A DNA stretch of 6,534 nucleotides from an uncultured Eubacteriales bacterium (lineage in GTDB: Bacteria; Bacillota; Clostridia; Oscillospirales; Butyricicoccaceae): contig CAKTWY010000141.1 of assembly GCA_934630445.1 (NCBI GenBank), positions 1 through 6,534 of the forward strand, written 5' to 3'. A program made the translations under genes and the position numbers. Below are positions 1 through 6,231 of this stretch, piece after piece. Each line of letters starts with the position of its first letter. Within the stretch, counting starts at the first letter, position 1. The notes under the pieces were generated by a model. That model made no database searches. It was not told the origin of the DNA and saw nothing but the letters and a program-made list of their open reading frames with translations.

Positions 1-192
1 CGCATATAGCGCGCCTGTGCACGGCTCTCAAAGCATCTTATGCCCCGTCCTGCGCGAACCGAAAAACACACGGCCCGCTGATTGGAGCGCCAAAATAAAC
101 GTGTCTGAATCTATCCCCCACGCGGGTAAACGGCAATCCGTCTGTCGGCAATGCAAAGGGATGTTTGTGCGTTGTCCTCTGCCTCAGCGGAC

Positions 193-246
193 AAAAAACC
201 GCCGCGTTCCTGCCGGAATACAAGAAATTCCTGCGCGGTATGGCGG
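193..246 (-). terminator. Possible second intrinsic terminator
   Basis: On the minus strand a composite stem, CCG/CGG and CCGCG/CGCGG outside with GGAAT/ATTCC inside, occupies 246-199 and runs directly into six T residues (198-193). Bulges and an 8-nt internal loop make it less stable than the terminator at 417-454. It could end a short transcript started at 321-349. A different short hairpin (172-194) uses part of the same T-run and would compete with it. Confidence 0.35.
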
Positions 247-320
247 CAAATACTCTGCTCAGGCTGCGTTTTGTAAGGCGAATAGCCCCTTCTACAAACG
301 CCTCCATTCAGGACACCACT

Positions 321-349
321 ACCATATCATCTTCAGCGGAAAACGTCAA
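321..349 (-). promoter_or_regulatory. Candidate sigma-A-type promoter just after the operon terminator
   Basis: Reading the minus strand, TTGACG (349-344; five of six consensus -35 bases) is separated by 17 nt from TATGGT (326-321; four of six -10 bases). The spacer ends in TGA, giving an extended -10 (TGn). It lies downstream of the operon terminator and points left, with a predicted start near 314. No ribosome site or recognisable gene follows within the window. Confidence 0.4.
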
Positions 350-416
350 TATCCCACCGTGAAAATGATTGTCTGCACATAATACGTGCATTCATGCCGC
401 GTATGTGACCAAGCTG

Positions 417-454
417 CAAAAAGCCCCGGCGGAGCGCGCTGCTCCGCCGGGGCT
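417..454 (-). terminator. Intrinsic terminator of the operon
   Basis: Positions 422-435 and 441-454 form a perfect 14-bp GC-rich stem with a 5-nt loop. On the minus strand the stem runs directly into TTTTT followed by GCAG, the classic layout of a Rho-independent terminator for leftward transcription, 45 bp after the stop of the 52-residue gene. A weaker 6-bp inverted repeat (CACGGT at 455-460, ACCGTG at 476-481) lies just before it. The plus strand shows no T-run after the stem, so termination is one-directional. Confidence 0.88.
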
Positions 455-499
455 CACGGTTTACATCTGCAAAATACCGTGCTGCACAAAAGCGCCGCC

Positions 500-658
500 T
501 TACTTCTTCCTTCGATAAAGCCATACGGCAATAAACACTGCAGCAAGCAAAAGCAGGACTGCCGCCGCGAGCGCGCCGCCCCACCCGCCTGTGACAAAGA
601 TTGCCGTCGGTCCGTCCGCACCGCCGATTACAGAAATGCCGATCATGGAAGCATCCAT
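500..658 (-). CDS. 52-residue one-span membrane protein with a Na+-translocating decarboxylase beta-subunit signature
   Basis: A short gene of 52 codons ends the operon. A perfect AGGAGG (667-672) sits 8 nt before the ATG at 658 and overlaps the thiN stop codon, so translation is very likely and coupled to thiN. Residues 5-23 read MIGISVIGGADGPTAIFVT; the core GGADGPT is the signature of the membrane-embedded helical hairpins in oxaloacetate/glutaconyl-CoA/methylmalonyl-CoA decarboxylase beta subunits (OadB/GcdB/MmdB), where the Asp is important for sodium transport. A glycine-rich turn (24-28) is followed by one hydrophobic helix (about 29-47) and a basic end, YRRKK, which predicts the C-terminus in the cytoplasm. 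A full beta subunit is roughly 370-430 residues with many helices, so this is not one; no decarboxylase genes are near. Small Bacillota proteins with this motif are, I believe, annotated after the beta subunit. The true function is unknown. Confidence 0.82.
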   Translation of the reverse strand: MDASMIGISVIGGADGPTAIFVTGGWGGALAAAVLLLLAAVFIAVWLYRRKK

Positions 659-671
659 CCGTCTCTCCTCC

Positions 672-1310
672 TCAGTGCTGATCGCTCGACTCGATCCGGT
701 AATACCGCCCGGACTCGACTGTGACCGTGCCCGTCTCCTCCAGCTGCTCAGTCGACGTTGTATGAATATCCTCTCGTCTGAGCGTGGCGCGCTCGAGCGG
801 GTAGGCAAAGCCGCGCAGCGTGACGCCCTCCACGCGATAATCGAGCGGAACAATCCCCACATAGCGGTACGCCGCGTTCCTCCCGACGGCGACCGTGCCG
901 GAACCGAAGAAGCGGATGCGGTTCTGCGCATCGTAGATCTCGCCGCTTCCGCCCGCCTCTGCGATACTCTCAAGCAGCGCGAGATTGGCCAGGTAATGGT
1001 CCGCCCGGCCTCCGCTGACGCACACAAGCACGATATGCTCCCCGCCGCGTGCAAGCGCCTCGTGCACACACGTCTTGATATCCGTGTCGTCTTTATGCGT
1101 CGGCAGACGGATATACTCACATGCAAGCGCTTCCTCCAGCGAATCGCCGTCTCCGATCAGAAGATCGACAGGGATATGGTGGCGCCGGGCATGCCGCGCG
1201 CCGCCATCGGCGCAAATGACATAAGGGCTGTCGTATGTTTCATACATTTTGCGCACATAGGCTGTATCCGCCTCGGGCGCAGAACCGATGATAAAGACTG
1301 TTTTATTCAT
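672..1310 (-). CDS. thiN: Thiamine pyrophosphokinase
   Basis: ThiN transfers pyrophosphate from ATP to thiamine, giving thiamine diphosphate (and AMP), a cofactor for central metabolism; it is cytosolic. The 212-residue protein shows the family landmarks: CADGGARH (33-40), IGDGDSLEE (52-60), THKDDTDIK (71-79), SGGRADHYLANL (99-110) and the C-terminal beta domain beginning near EGVTLRGFAYPL (161-172). Two spots differ from the usual consensus: GDGDS where GDFDS is typical, and TSTEQ (185-189) where SNEF-like sequence is common. Neither removes the acidic residues thought to bind magnesium and the nucleotide. The start at 1310 is chosen because it overlaps the rsgA stop (ATGA) and begins MNKTVFIIGS, the expected first strand; an earlier in-frame ATG at 1382 would lie deep inside rsgA. 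The rpe gene that often lies before thiN is missing. Confidence 0.93.
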   Translation of the reverse strand: MNKTVFIIGSAPEADTAYVRKMYETYDSPYVICADGGARHARRHHIPVDLLIGDGDSLEEALACEYIRLPTHKDDTDIKTCVHEALARGGEHIVLVCVSGGRADHYLANLALLESIAEAGGSGEIYDAQNRIRFFGSGTVAVGRNAAYRYVGIVPLDYRVEGVTLRGFAYPLERATLRREDIHTTSTEQLEETGTVTVESGRYYRIESSDQH

Positions 1311-2209
1311 TTGATTCCCGTGCTGTCTGCACGCGCTCGCTCCCATTCTTTGATATCTTTCACACTCTGATAAAGCATGCAATAACTCTCATACCGGCTG
1401 GGGCCGATGCGCCCCGACTCCACAGCCGCCCGCACGGCGCAGCCCTTCTCCTTGACGTGCGCGCAGCCCGTAAACCTGCACTGCCCCAGATAAGGCTCAA
1501 ACTCGGGAAACGCCCGCTCCAGCTCCTCTTTATACACCATGTCCATCCGCTCGGTATCAAAGGAGGAAAAGCCCGGCGTATCGGCAAGCATCGTGCCGTC
1601 CGCCATGCGGACGATCTCAACCTGGCGCGTTGTGTTGCGCCCGCGGTTGATCCTGCTGATGTCACCCACTTCAAAATGAAAATCCGGGCAAAGGCGGTTC
1701 AGCAGGCTCGATTTCCCAACGCCGGAATTGCCTGTAAAGACCGAAAATTTGCCCCTGATATGCTCGCGGAGTGCCGCCACGCCCTCGCCCGTCTCCGCGC
1801 TGATGCGAAAGGTGGCAAAGCCCGCGCCGGAATACGTCTCAAAAAGGGCCTCACCCTGCTCAAGATCGCATTTGTTGATGCAAATGACGGGTTCGATTTT
1901 TTTATGGCACGCGATGACCGTGATCTTGTCGATGAGAAAAAGGTCCGTCACAGGGGGCGCCTGCGATATCACCGCAACAATACAGTCGAGATTTGCCACC
2001 GGCGGGCGCAGCAGCTCGCTCGTCCTCGGAAGGATCTTGGTCACGTATCCGGTTGCGTCTGCGCCGATATCGATCTCAACCCGATCCCCGGGCAGTGGCT
2101 TCTCTTTATTTTTGCGAAAGCGTCCCCGCGCACGGCACTCCACTACTATCTCGCCCGTATCGACGTAATAAAATCCGCCGATGCCTTTTAAAATCATCCC
2201 TTCCGGCAA
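1307..2209 (-). CDS. rsgA: Ribosome small-subunit-dependent GTPase A (circularly permuted GTPase)
   Basis: RsgA (YloQ/CpgA) is a GTPase that helps late 30S subunit maturation. From the TTG start the protein is 300 residues, the normal size. An N-terminal OB-fold (about 2-70) precedes a circularly permuted GTPase domain in which G4 comes first: NKCD (112-115), then the P-loop GNSGVGKSS (160-168), the G2 region NTTRQ (around T193/T194), and G3 DTPG (210-213). A C-terminal zinc knuckle uses C244, C249, H251 and C257. The TTG start gives MPEGMILKGIGGFYYV, matching the family's usual MPEGKIIKALSGFYYV-like N-terminus, and has an ideal ribosome site; the upstream in-frame ATG (2263) would add 18 unconserved basic residues encoded by a hairpin. 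The stop overlaps the thiN ATG (ATGA). In B. subtilis RsgA/CpgA is phosphorylated by PrkC, which fits its position here. Confidence 0.95.
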   Translation of the reverse strand: MPEGMILKGIGGFYYVDTGEIVVECRARGRFRKNKEKPLPGDRVEIDIGADATGYVTKILPRTSELLRPPVANLDCIVAVISQAPPVTDLFLIDKITVIACHKKIEPVICINKCDLEQGEALFETYSGAGFATFRISAETGEGVAALREHIRGKFSVFTGNSGVGKSSLLNRLCPDFHFEVGDISRINRGRNTTRQVEIVRMADGTMLADTPGFSSFDTERMDMVYKEELERAFPEFEPYLGQCRFTGCAHVKEKGCAVRAAVESGRIGPSRYESYCMLYQSVKDIKEWERARADSTGIK

Positions 2210-2217
2210 CGGATACG

Positions 2218-2224
2218 CTCCTTT
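2218..2224 (-). promoter_or_regulatory. Ribosome-binding site AAAGGAG that fixes the rsgA start at a TTG
   Basis: On the minus strand AAAGGAG occupies 2224-2218 and is followed by 8 nt and then TTG at 2209-2207. This is ideal Shine-Dalgarno strength and spacing for that TTG. It would be far too close to, or downstream of, other candidate starts, such as the in-frame ATG at 2263 inside the hairpin. Confidence 0.85.
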
Positions 2225-2228
2225 CTTT

Positions 2229-2274
2229 TTTAGCGCATTTTGCGCCGCACGTTTGCGGCGCAAAATGCGCTAAA
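2229..2274 (-). repeat. Perfect 21-bp inverted repeat (hairpin) in the prkC-rsgA gap
   Basis: Positions 2229-2249 and 2254-2274 are exact reverse complements, separated by 4 nt (AACG on the transcribed strand). In the mRNA this would form a very stable 21-bp stem in the leader just before rsgA, ending only 4 nt before its ribosome-binding site. On neither strand is the stem followed by a run of T: the minus strand continues AAAGAAAGGAG and the plus strand continues CTCCGATTTC. It is therefore not a standard intrinsic terminator. It could act as an RNase processing or mRNA-stability element, a translation modulator, or be a remnant of a small palindromic mobile repeat. The structure is certain from the sequence; its role is not known. 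Confidence 0.85.
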
Positions 2275-2343
2275 CTCCGATTTCATTCGCGCGCGCCTCG
2301 CCCTGACGGGCAACCGCCGCGCATGCGGTACAAAATATATTTT

Positions 2344-4416
2344 TTATTCAAACGTAAGGATCTTCTCCGCGGCAAGCTTGCCGTTTACATAGACGGCTGC
2401 AAAAGCAGAGCCAGTTCCTTTAAATGTCAGCGACATCTGCTTGTCTGAGGCCTTGTAAGTCTGCGCGTGCACTTCCTTGCCGTTGAGCTTTACAGTGATC
2501 TCAAGATCTCCCGACGAATCTGCCGGAAACACATATGTCAGCGTGGCATATTTCGGCTCGTTGTCATCCGGCTGGTCGGGCGGCTGCGTTCCACCGCCGT
2601 TTCCGTCGGGGTCATCTGGCGTGCCGGTTCCCGGTTCGTCGGGCGCCGCAGGGCCGGAACTCACCTCAAAATCGAGCGCCGTCTTCTCGTTGACCTCAGT
2701 ATCCGCCGCAATATTCTGCCGGATGACAGTGCCGGCCGGCTCGTCGCTCTCACTTTGTGTGACATTACCCGGTTCCATGCCCGCATCCGTGATCATTTTC
2801 CGCGCCTTCTCCTCGGACTGGCCGAGAATATTGGGCACCTTGACCTTTTCAACATTCTTACCCAGGCTGATGACGACAGTAATGACGTCGCCTTCTCTCA
2901 CCGGTGTGCCCTCGGCCGGCTCCGTACGGATCACATAATCCTTCAGCACCGTATCCGACTGCTCGTGCGTCTCACGGAACAGCAGGCCCAGACGCTGCAG
3001 CTCCGTCTCCACCTGGCGGTATTCAAGGTTGGAGTAGTCGATCAACTGGAACGCTTTTTGACCGCTGGAAACTGTCAGTTCGATCACGCCGCCCTCACCG
3101 AGCTTGCGGTCGGCCTTCGGCGACTGGTCAAGCACTTTTCCCTCCGGTTCAGTCTCGCTGTAGACGCGCTCCGCCACACGGATGTCGTATTTCTCATTTA
3201 ATTCATTGTCAAGCTCAATATCCGCAAGCATCATACCGACAAGATTGGGAGCACGGTCCGCCTCCGTTCCTCCGCCGCCTTTGGACGGATCGATAAGCGA
3301 CCAGGCAAAAAAGACGATCCCACCGATAAACACGCCCACGGTCAGAAGCGTGATGATCACTGTCGTCGCCACACGTGCGGCGCCGCCTTTGCGTTCATCC
3401 TCATCGTAATCGTCGTATCCCTGCTCTTCCCTCGCCGGGCGCCTGCCGCCCTTGCGCGCAGCGGCCTTTTCCGCTGCCTGGCGCTTGGAAACAGCATGTA
3501 CATTGCGTATTTTCTGCGTCGAGCCGAAAGGATCTGCATCCTTTGAACGCCCGCGCACCGCCTCCAGATCATAATCAAAGACGATATCGGGGTTGGTCTT
3601 AACTTTTTCAAGGTCTGCGAGCATCTGCTCGGCAGAGGCGTAGCGCACGTCAAGATCGGGGTTCATCGCCTTCATCGTCACTGTTTCGATGGATGCGGGG
3701 AGGCTTGGCACAAGGTCGCGCGGGCTGACCGCCACGGCCGTCATATGCTGCATGGCAACAGCGACAGGCGTGTCCCCTTCGAAAGGAAGGCGGCCGGTCA
3801 GCATCTCGTAGAGAACCACGCCGAGTGAATAGATATCCGCACGCGCATCGACATACCCGCCGCGCGCCTGCTCGGGCGCGATGTAGTGTACGGAGCCAAG
3901 CGTCTCCTGCACCAGGGTCGCCTGCTTCTGCATCATCAGCCGGGCAATGCCGAAATCCGCAACCTTGATCGTGCCGTCCCGGCAGACCATAATGTTGTGC
4001 GGCTTGATGTCGCGGTGGATGATGCCCCGGCTGTGCGCGTGCGCGAGGGCCTTTGCAATCTGTATCGTAATGTAGAGCGCTTCCTTCCAGGGCAGCGCGC
4101 CTTTGTGTTTCAGATATTCCTTGAGCGTGATGCCGTCGATCAGCTCCATGACGATATATTCGTTATCGCCCGTGCTCGACACGTCGTATACCGAAACGAT
4201 ATTCGGATGCGAAAGCATCGCCACCGCCTGTGATTCGTCATGAAACCGGCGGCGGAACTCCGCATCCTTGACATGCTCGTCTTTCAGCAGCTTGACTGCG
4301 ACATTGCGGTTGAGCCGGTGGCAGCGCGCCTTGTATACGACCGCCATCCCGCCCGTGCCGATCACCTCGAGGATCTCGTACCGGTTGTCGAGAAGCTTCC
4401 CTATGTATCTGTCCAT
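2344..4416 (-). CDS. prkC: Membrane Ser/Thr protein kinase with PASTA repeats (PrkC/Stk1 type)
   Basis: This is a 690-residue Hanks-type receptor kinase. The cytoplasmic kinase domain spans about 10-272: glycine loop GTGGMAVVYK (20-29), ATP-anchoring K42, likely helix-C E61, catalytic HRDIKPHN (134-141, D136), DFG (154-156), activation-loop threonines T167 and T172, and APE-like APEQ (180-183). A basic juxtamembrane stretch (about 309-329) and an acidic one (335-342) precede a single membrane helix at about 350-373. Outside the membrane are three PASTA repeats (about 388-451, 453-519, 523-588), which in this family bind muropeptides or lipid II. A Pro/Asp/Gly-rich linker (about 589-620) leads to a C-terminal domain (about 621-690), probably beta-rich as in Bacillus PrkC and Staphylococcus Stk1. 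A GAGGTG ribosome site (4422-4427), 5 nt from the ATG at 4416, supports the start. It follows prpC after 13 bp. The kinase looks active, with all key residues present. Confidence 0.97.
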   Translation of the reverse strand: MDRYIGKLLDNRYEILEVIGTGGMAVVYKARCHRLNRNVAVKLLKDEHVKDAEFRRRFHDESQAVAMLSHPNIVSVYDVSSTGDNEYIVMELIDGITLKEYLKHKGALPWKEALYITIQIAKALAHAHSRGIIHRDIKPHNIMVCRDGTIKVADFGIARLMMQKQATLVQETLGSVHYIAPEQARGGYVDARADIYSLGVVLYEMLTGRLPFEGDTPVAVAMQHMTAVAVSPRDLVPSLPASIETVTMKAMNPDLDVRYASAEQMLADLEKVKTNPDIVFDYDLEAVRGRSKDADPFGSTQKIRNVHAVSKRQAAEKAAARKGGRRPAREEQGYDDYDEDERKGGAARVATTVIITLLTVGVFIGGIVFFAWSLIDPSKGGGGTEADRAPNLVGMMLADIELDNELNEKYDIRVAERVYSETEPEGKVLDQSPKADRKLGEGGVIELTVSSGQKAFQLIDYSNLEYRQVETELQRLGLLFRETHEQSDTVLKDYVIRTEPAEGTPVREGDVITVVISLGKNVEKVKVPNILGQSEEKARKMITDAGMEPGNVTQSESDEPAGTVIRQNIAADTEVNEKTALDFEVSSGPAAPDEPGTGTPDDPDGNGGGTQPPDQPDDNEPKYATLTYVFPADSSGDLEITVKLNGKEVHAQTYKASDKQMSLTFKGTGSAFAAVYVNGKLAAEKILTFE

Positions 4417-4429
4417 GTGCTCACCTCAC

Positions 4430-5164
4430 TCAGAATGCCCAGAGGACGACTGTGATGTTGTCGTAGCCGCCGCGGTCGTTCGCGATCCCGATCAGCCGCT
4501 GACAGCAGCTGTCGACGTTTCCGTCATGTATCACCTCGAAAAGCATTTCCTGCTCGGTAACGAGGTTGGAAAGGCCGTCCGTACACAGCAGGATGTATTG
4601 CCCTGCCTGGGGCGTATGCTCATAATAATCCGCCTCGACGTCAGGCTCTGTGCCGAGCGCGCGCGTGATCAGGTTCTTCTCCGCATGCGTACGCGCCTGC
4701 GCCTCAGTGATCGCGCCGCTCATGACCATCTCCTCAACAACAGAATGGTCCTTGGTGATGCGGCGGATACCGCCCTCATCGATCAGATAGGCCCGGCTGT
4801 CGCCGACATTGGCGATCATCGCAGCTCCCTGCGCGTATGCAAGCGCGACAAGCGTCGTTCCCATTCCCGCAAGGCCTGCGCTCGTGATCGACTTTTCATA
4901 CACCTGGGCGTTTGCACGCTCCAGCGCGTCTTTCAGGAGCTTTTTCATGTTTTTAGACGGCACAGGGGGCTTTTCGGTTTCACGCACGGTATCTATAAAG
5001 ATATCGGCCGCCATACGGCTGGCCACATGCCCGCCTGAAGCGCCGCCCATTCCGTCACACACCACGCTGAGCGAAAGCCTGCCCTCAAACAGATGCTCCG
5101 TCAAAAAATAATCCTGATTGTTCGAGCGCATTTTCCCCTTATCCGTTGCACCCCAAATTTTCAT
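4430..5164 (-). CDS. prpC: PP2C-type Ser/Thr protein phosphatase, partner of PrkC
   Basis: This is a cytosolic metal-dependent PPM/PP2C phosphatase of 244 residues, the typical size for PrpC/Stp. Conserved blocks appear in order: TDKGKMRSNNQD (7-18), VVCDGMGGASGG (34-45), GMGTT (100-104), NVGDSRAYL (119-127), ITKDHS (136-141), LLCTDGLSN (192-200) and GGYDNIT (232-238). The expected metal ligands are D18, D37, G38 (backbone), D196 and D235, all present. There is no signal peptide or membrane segment. By family knowledge it removes phosphates placed by PrkC, on the kinase itself and on its substrates, including Hanks-type kinase targets in translation and cell-wall control. It starts within the rlmN stop codon (4-bp overlap) and ends 13 bp before prkC, so kinase and phosphatase are made together. 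The identity is secure; substrates in this organism are unknown. Confidence 0.97.
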   Translation of the reverse strand: MKIWGATDKGKMRSNNQDYFLTEHLFEGRLSLSVVCDGMGGASGGHVASRMAADIFIDTVRETEKPPVPSKNMKKLLKDALERANAQVYEKSITSAGLAGMGTTLVALAYAQGAAMIANVGDSRAYLIDEGGIRRITKDHSVVEEMVMSGAITEAQARTHAEKNLITRALGTEPDVEADYYEHTPQAGQYILLCTDGLSNLVTEQEMLFEVIHDGNVDSCCQRLIGIANDRGGYDNITVVLWAF

Positions 5165-6210
5165 GTGCGTTCCGCCTCGTCTTTCATTGCCCTGCGCCGC
5201 AGCTGCCCGCAGGAAGCATCGATATCTGAACCGAGCCGCCGCCTGACCGTGACAGCAAAGCCCCGCTCCTCCAATATCTTCACGAACGTCTGCACCGCTC
5301 CGGGAGCGGACGGCGCAAACGGGCTTTCATCAACGTGATTGAGCGGGATGAGGTTGATGTGACATTGCTGCCCGGCAAGAAGCCTGGCAAGCTCCCGCGC
5401 GTGCGCGGGCGTGTCGTTCATGCCGGCAATCATGGCATATTCATAGGAGATGCGCCGCGACGTCTTCTCAAAATAGCGGCGGCAGGCGGCGGCAAGTGCG
5501 TGAATGTCATACGCACGCTCCACCGGCATCAGCTGCATGCGCAGCTCGTGGCTGGGCGCGTGCAGAGAGACGGAGAGCGTGATCTGCAGCGAGCGCTCCG
5601 CCAGCGCGTCGATCATCGGCACAAGCCCGCAGGTGGAAAGGGAGATGTGCCTGTGCCCGATGCCCAGGCCGTTTTCGTCGCGCACGAGCGCGAGAAAGCG
5701 CATCACGTTGTCAAAATTATCCAGAGGTTCGCCCGTTCCCATAAGGACGATGTTGGAAATGCGTACGCCCTGGTCGCGCTGGGCTGCCGCCACCTGCCCG
5801 AGCATCTCGGAAGGCGCAAGATCGCGCACCTTGCCGCCGAGCCCGGAAGCGCAGAACGCGCAGCCCATCCGGCACCCGACCTGGGTAGAAATACAGATAG
5901 AGTAGCCGTGCTTATATTTCATCAGCACGCTCTCGACGCAGTTCCCGTCTTCCAGTGAAAAGAGATATTTGACTGTGCTGTCTTTTGCCGAGCATTGGCG
6001 GCGCTTGACCGACAGCGGCGCGAGCGTCGCGCACGCGCTGAGCTTTTCCCGAAGGGGCTTGGACAGGTCCGTCATCTCGTCAAACGACGTGACCCCCGCC
6101 TGCGCCCAGCGGAACACCTGCCCGGCGCGAAACGGCTTCTCTCCCAGCTGCGTAAGAAACGCGCGCAGCTCGGTGATATTCATGCTTTTTAAGTCGCTGC
6201 GTCCGTCCAT
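5161..6210 (-). CDS. rlmN: Dual-specificity 23S rRNA (adenine-2503-C2)/tRNA (adenine-37-C2) methyltransferase, radical SAM
   Basis: RlmN is a cytoplasmic radical SAM enzyme that methylates C2 of A2503 in 23S rRNA; in E. coli it also acts on A37 of some tRNAs. The 349-residue length is normal for the family. The CxxxCxxC iron-sulfur motif is at C113, C117 and C120. The methyl-carrying cysteine is C334 (DASCGQL), and C106 (ICISTQVGC) corresponds to the second mechanistic cysteine of E. coli RlmN. MGTGEP at 157-162 is the SAM-binding GEP-type motif. The ATG at 6210 is preferred over a Met ten codons in, because DLKS at residues 6-9 matches the usual N-terminus and a GGGGA stretch lies just upstream. 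Its TGA overlaps the prpC ATG (ATGA), implying translational coupling. All catalytic residues are present, so it looks functional; RlmN rather than Cfr is supported by the rsmB-prpC context. Confidence 0.97.
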   Translation of the reverse strand: MDGRSDLKSMNITELRAFLTQLGEKPFRAGQVFRWAQAGVTSFDEMTDLSKPLREKLSACATLAPLSVKRRQCSAKDSTVKYLFSLEDGNCVESVLMKYKHGYSICISTQVGCRMGCAFCASGLGGKVRDLAPSEMLGQVAAAQRDQGVRISNIVLMGTGEPLDNFDNVMRFLALVRDENGLGIGHRHISLSTCGLVPMIDALAERSLQITLSVSLHAPSHELRMQLMPVERAYDIHALAAACRRYFEKTSRRISYEYAMIAGMNDTPAHARELARLLAGQQCHINLIPLNHVDESPFAPSAPGAVQTFVKILEERGFAVTVRRRLGSDIDASCGQLRRRAMKDEAERT

Positions 6211-6231
6211 GATTCCCCGCTTCCGCGCGCC

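Larger units (their letters stand above)
1..416. other. Stretch without a recognisable gene; possible small-RNA region
   Basis: I see no convincing coding sequence here. Several frames stay open for 65-121 codons on both strands, but their translations match no family I know, lack good ribosome sites and overlap one another. I looked for spoVM and rpmB, which follow thiN in B. subtilis, and for tmRNA, RNase P and signal-recognition RNA landmarks, and found none. What can be seen, in minus-strand orientation, is a promoter-like sequence (321-349), a hairpin at 267-300 (stem of about 11 bp with two small bulges), and a hairpin with a T-run (193-246). A short stem of 6 plus 3 bp also lies at 172-194. 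Positions 1-170 show nothing clear. Confidence 0.5.

Noticed and set aside
17..382. Open frame of 121 codons on the plus strand (and an 89-codon frame on the minus strand at 38-307)
   Set aside because: Neither has a convincing ribosome site, recognisable domain or normal protein-like composition, and the two overlap each other; long chance frames are common in GC-rich DNA.
1..416. spoVM, rpmB, tmRNA, RNase P RNA or signal-recognition RNA in the left end
   Set aside because: I searched by eye for their signature sequences on both strands and found none.
500..658. The 52-residue protein as SpoVM, as a type I toxin, or as a truncated full-length decarboxylase subunit
   Set aside because: SpoVM is a 26-residue amphipathic peptide of different sequence. 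There is no antisense RNA promoter evident for a toxin. The intact start, ribosome site, stop and basic end argue against a random truncation.
672..1310. A TPP riboswitch controlling thiN
   Set aside because: thiN overlaps rsgA by 4 bp and has no leader, and no THI-element sequence was seen in the prkC-rsgA gap.
2221..2274. The 21-bp inverted repeat as an intrinsic terminator of prkC
   Set aside because: No T-run follows the stem on the minus strand (A-rich sequence follows), and the plus strand has only CTCCGATTTC and no converging gene.
2273..2343. A promoter for rsgA in the prkC-rsgA gap
   Set aside because: A TATATT lies just after the prkC stop without a matching -35, and TTGCCC-17-GCGAAT has a poor -10. 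Neither is good enough to report as a feature.
4268..5038. Long open frame of 256 codons on the plus strand
   Set aside because: It lies antisense to prpC and the start of prkC, which are certain; the translation matches nothing and mirrors the codon bias of the real genes. The same applies to the other long plus-strand frames over rsgA, prkC, rlmN and thiN.
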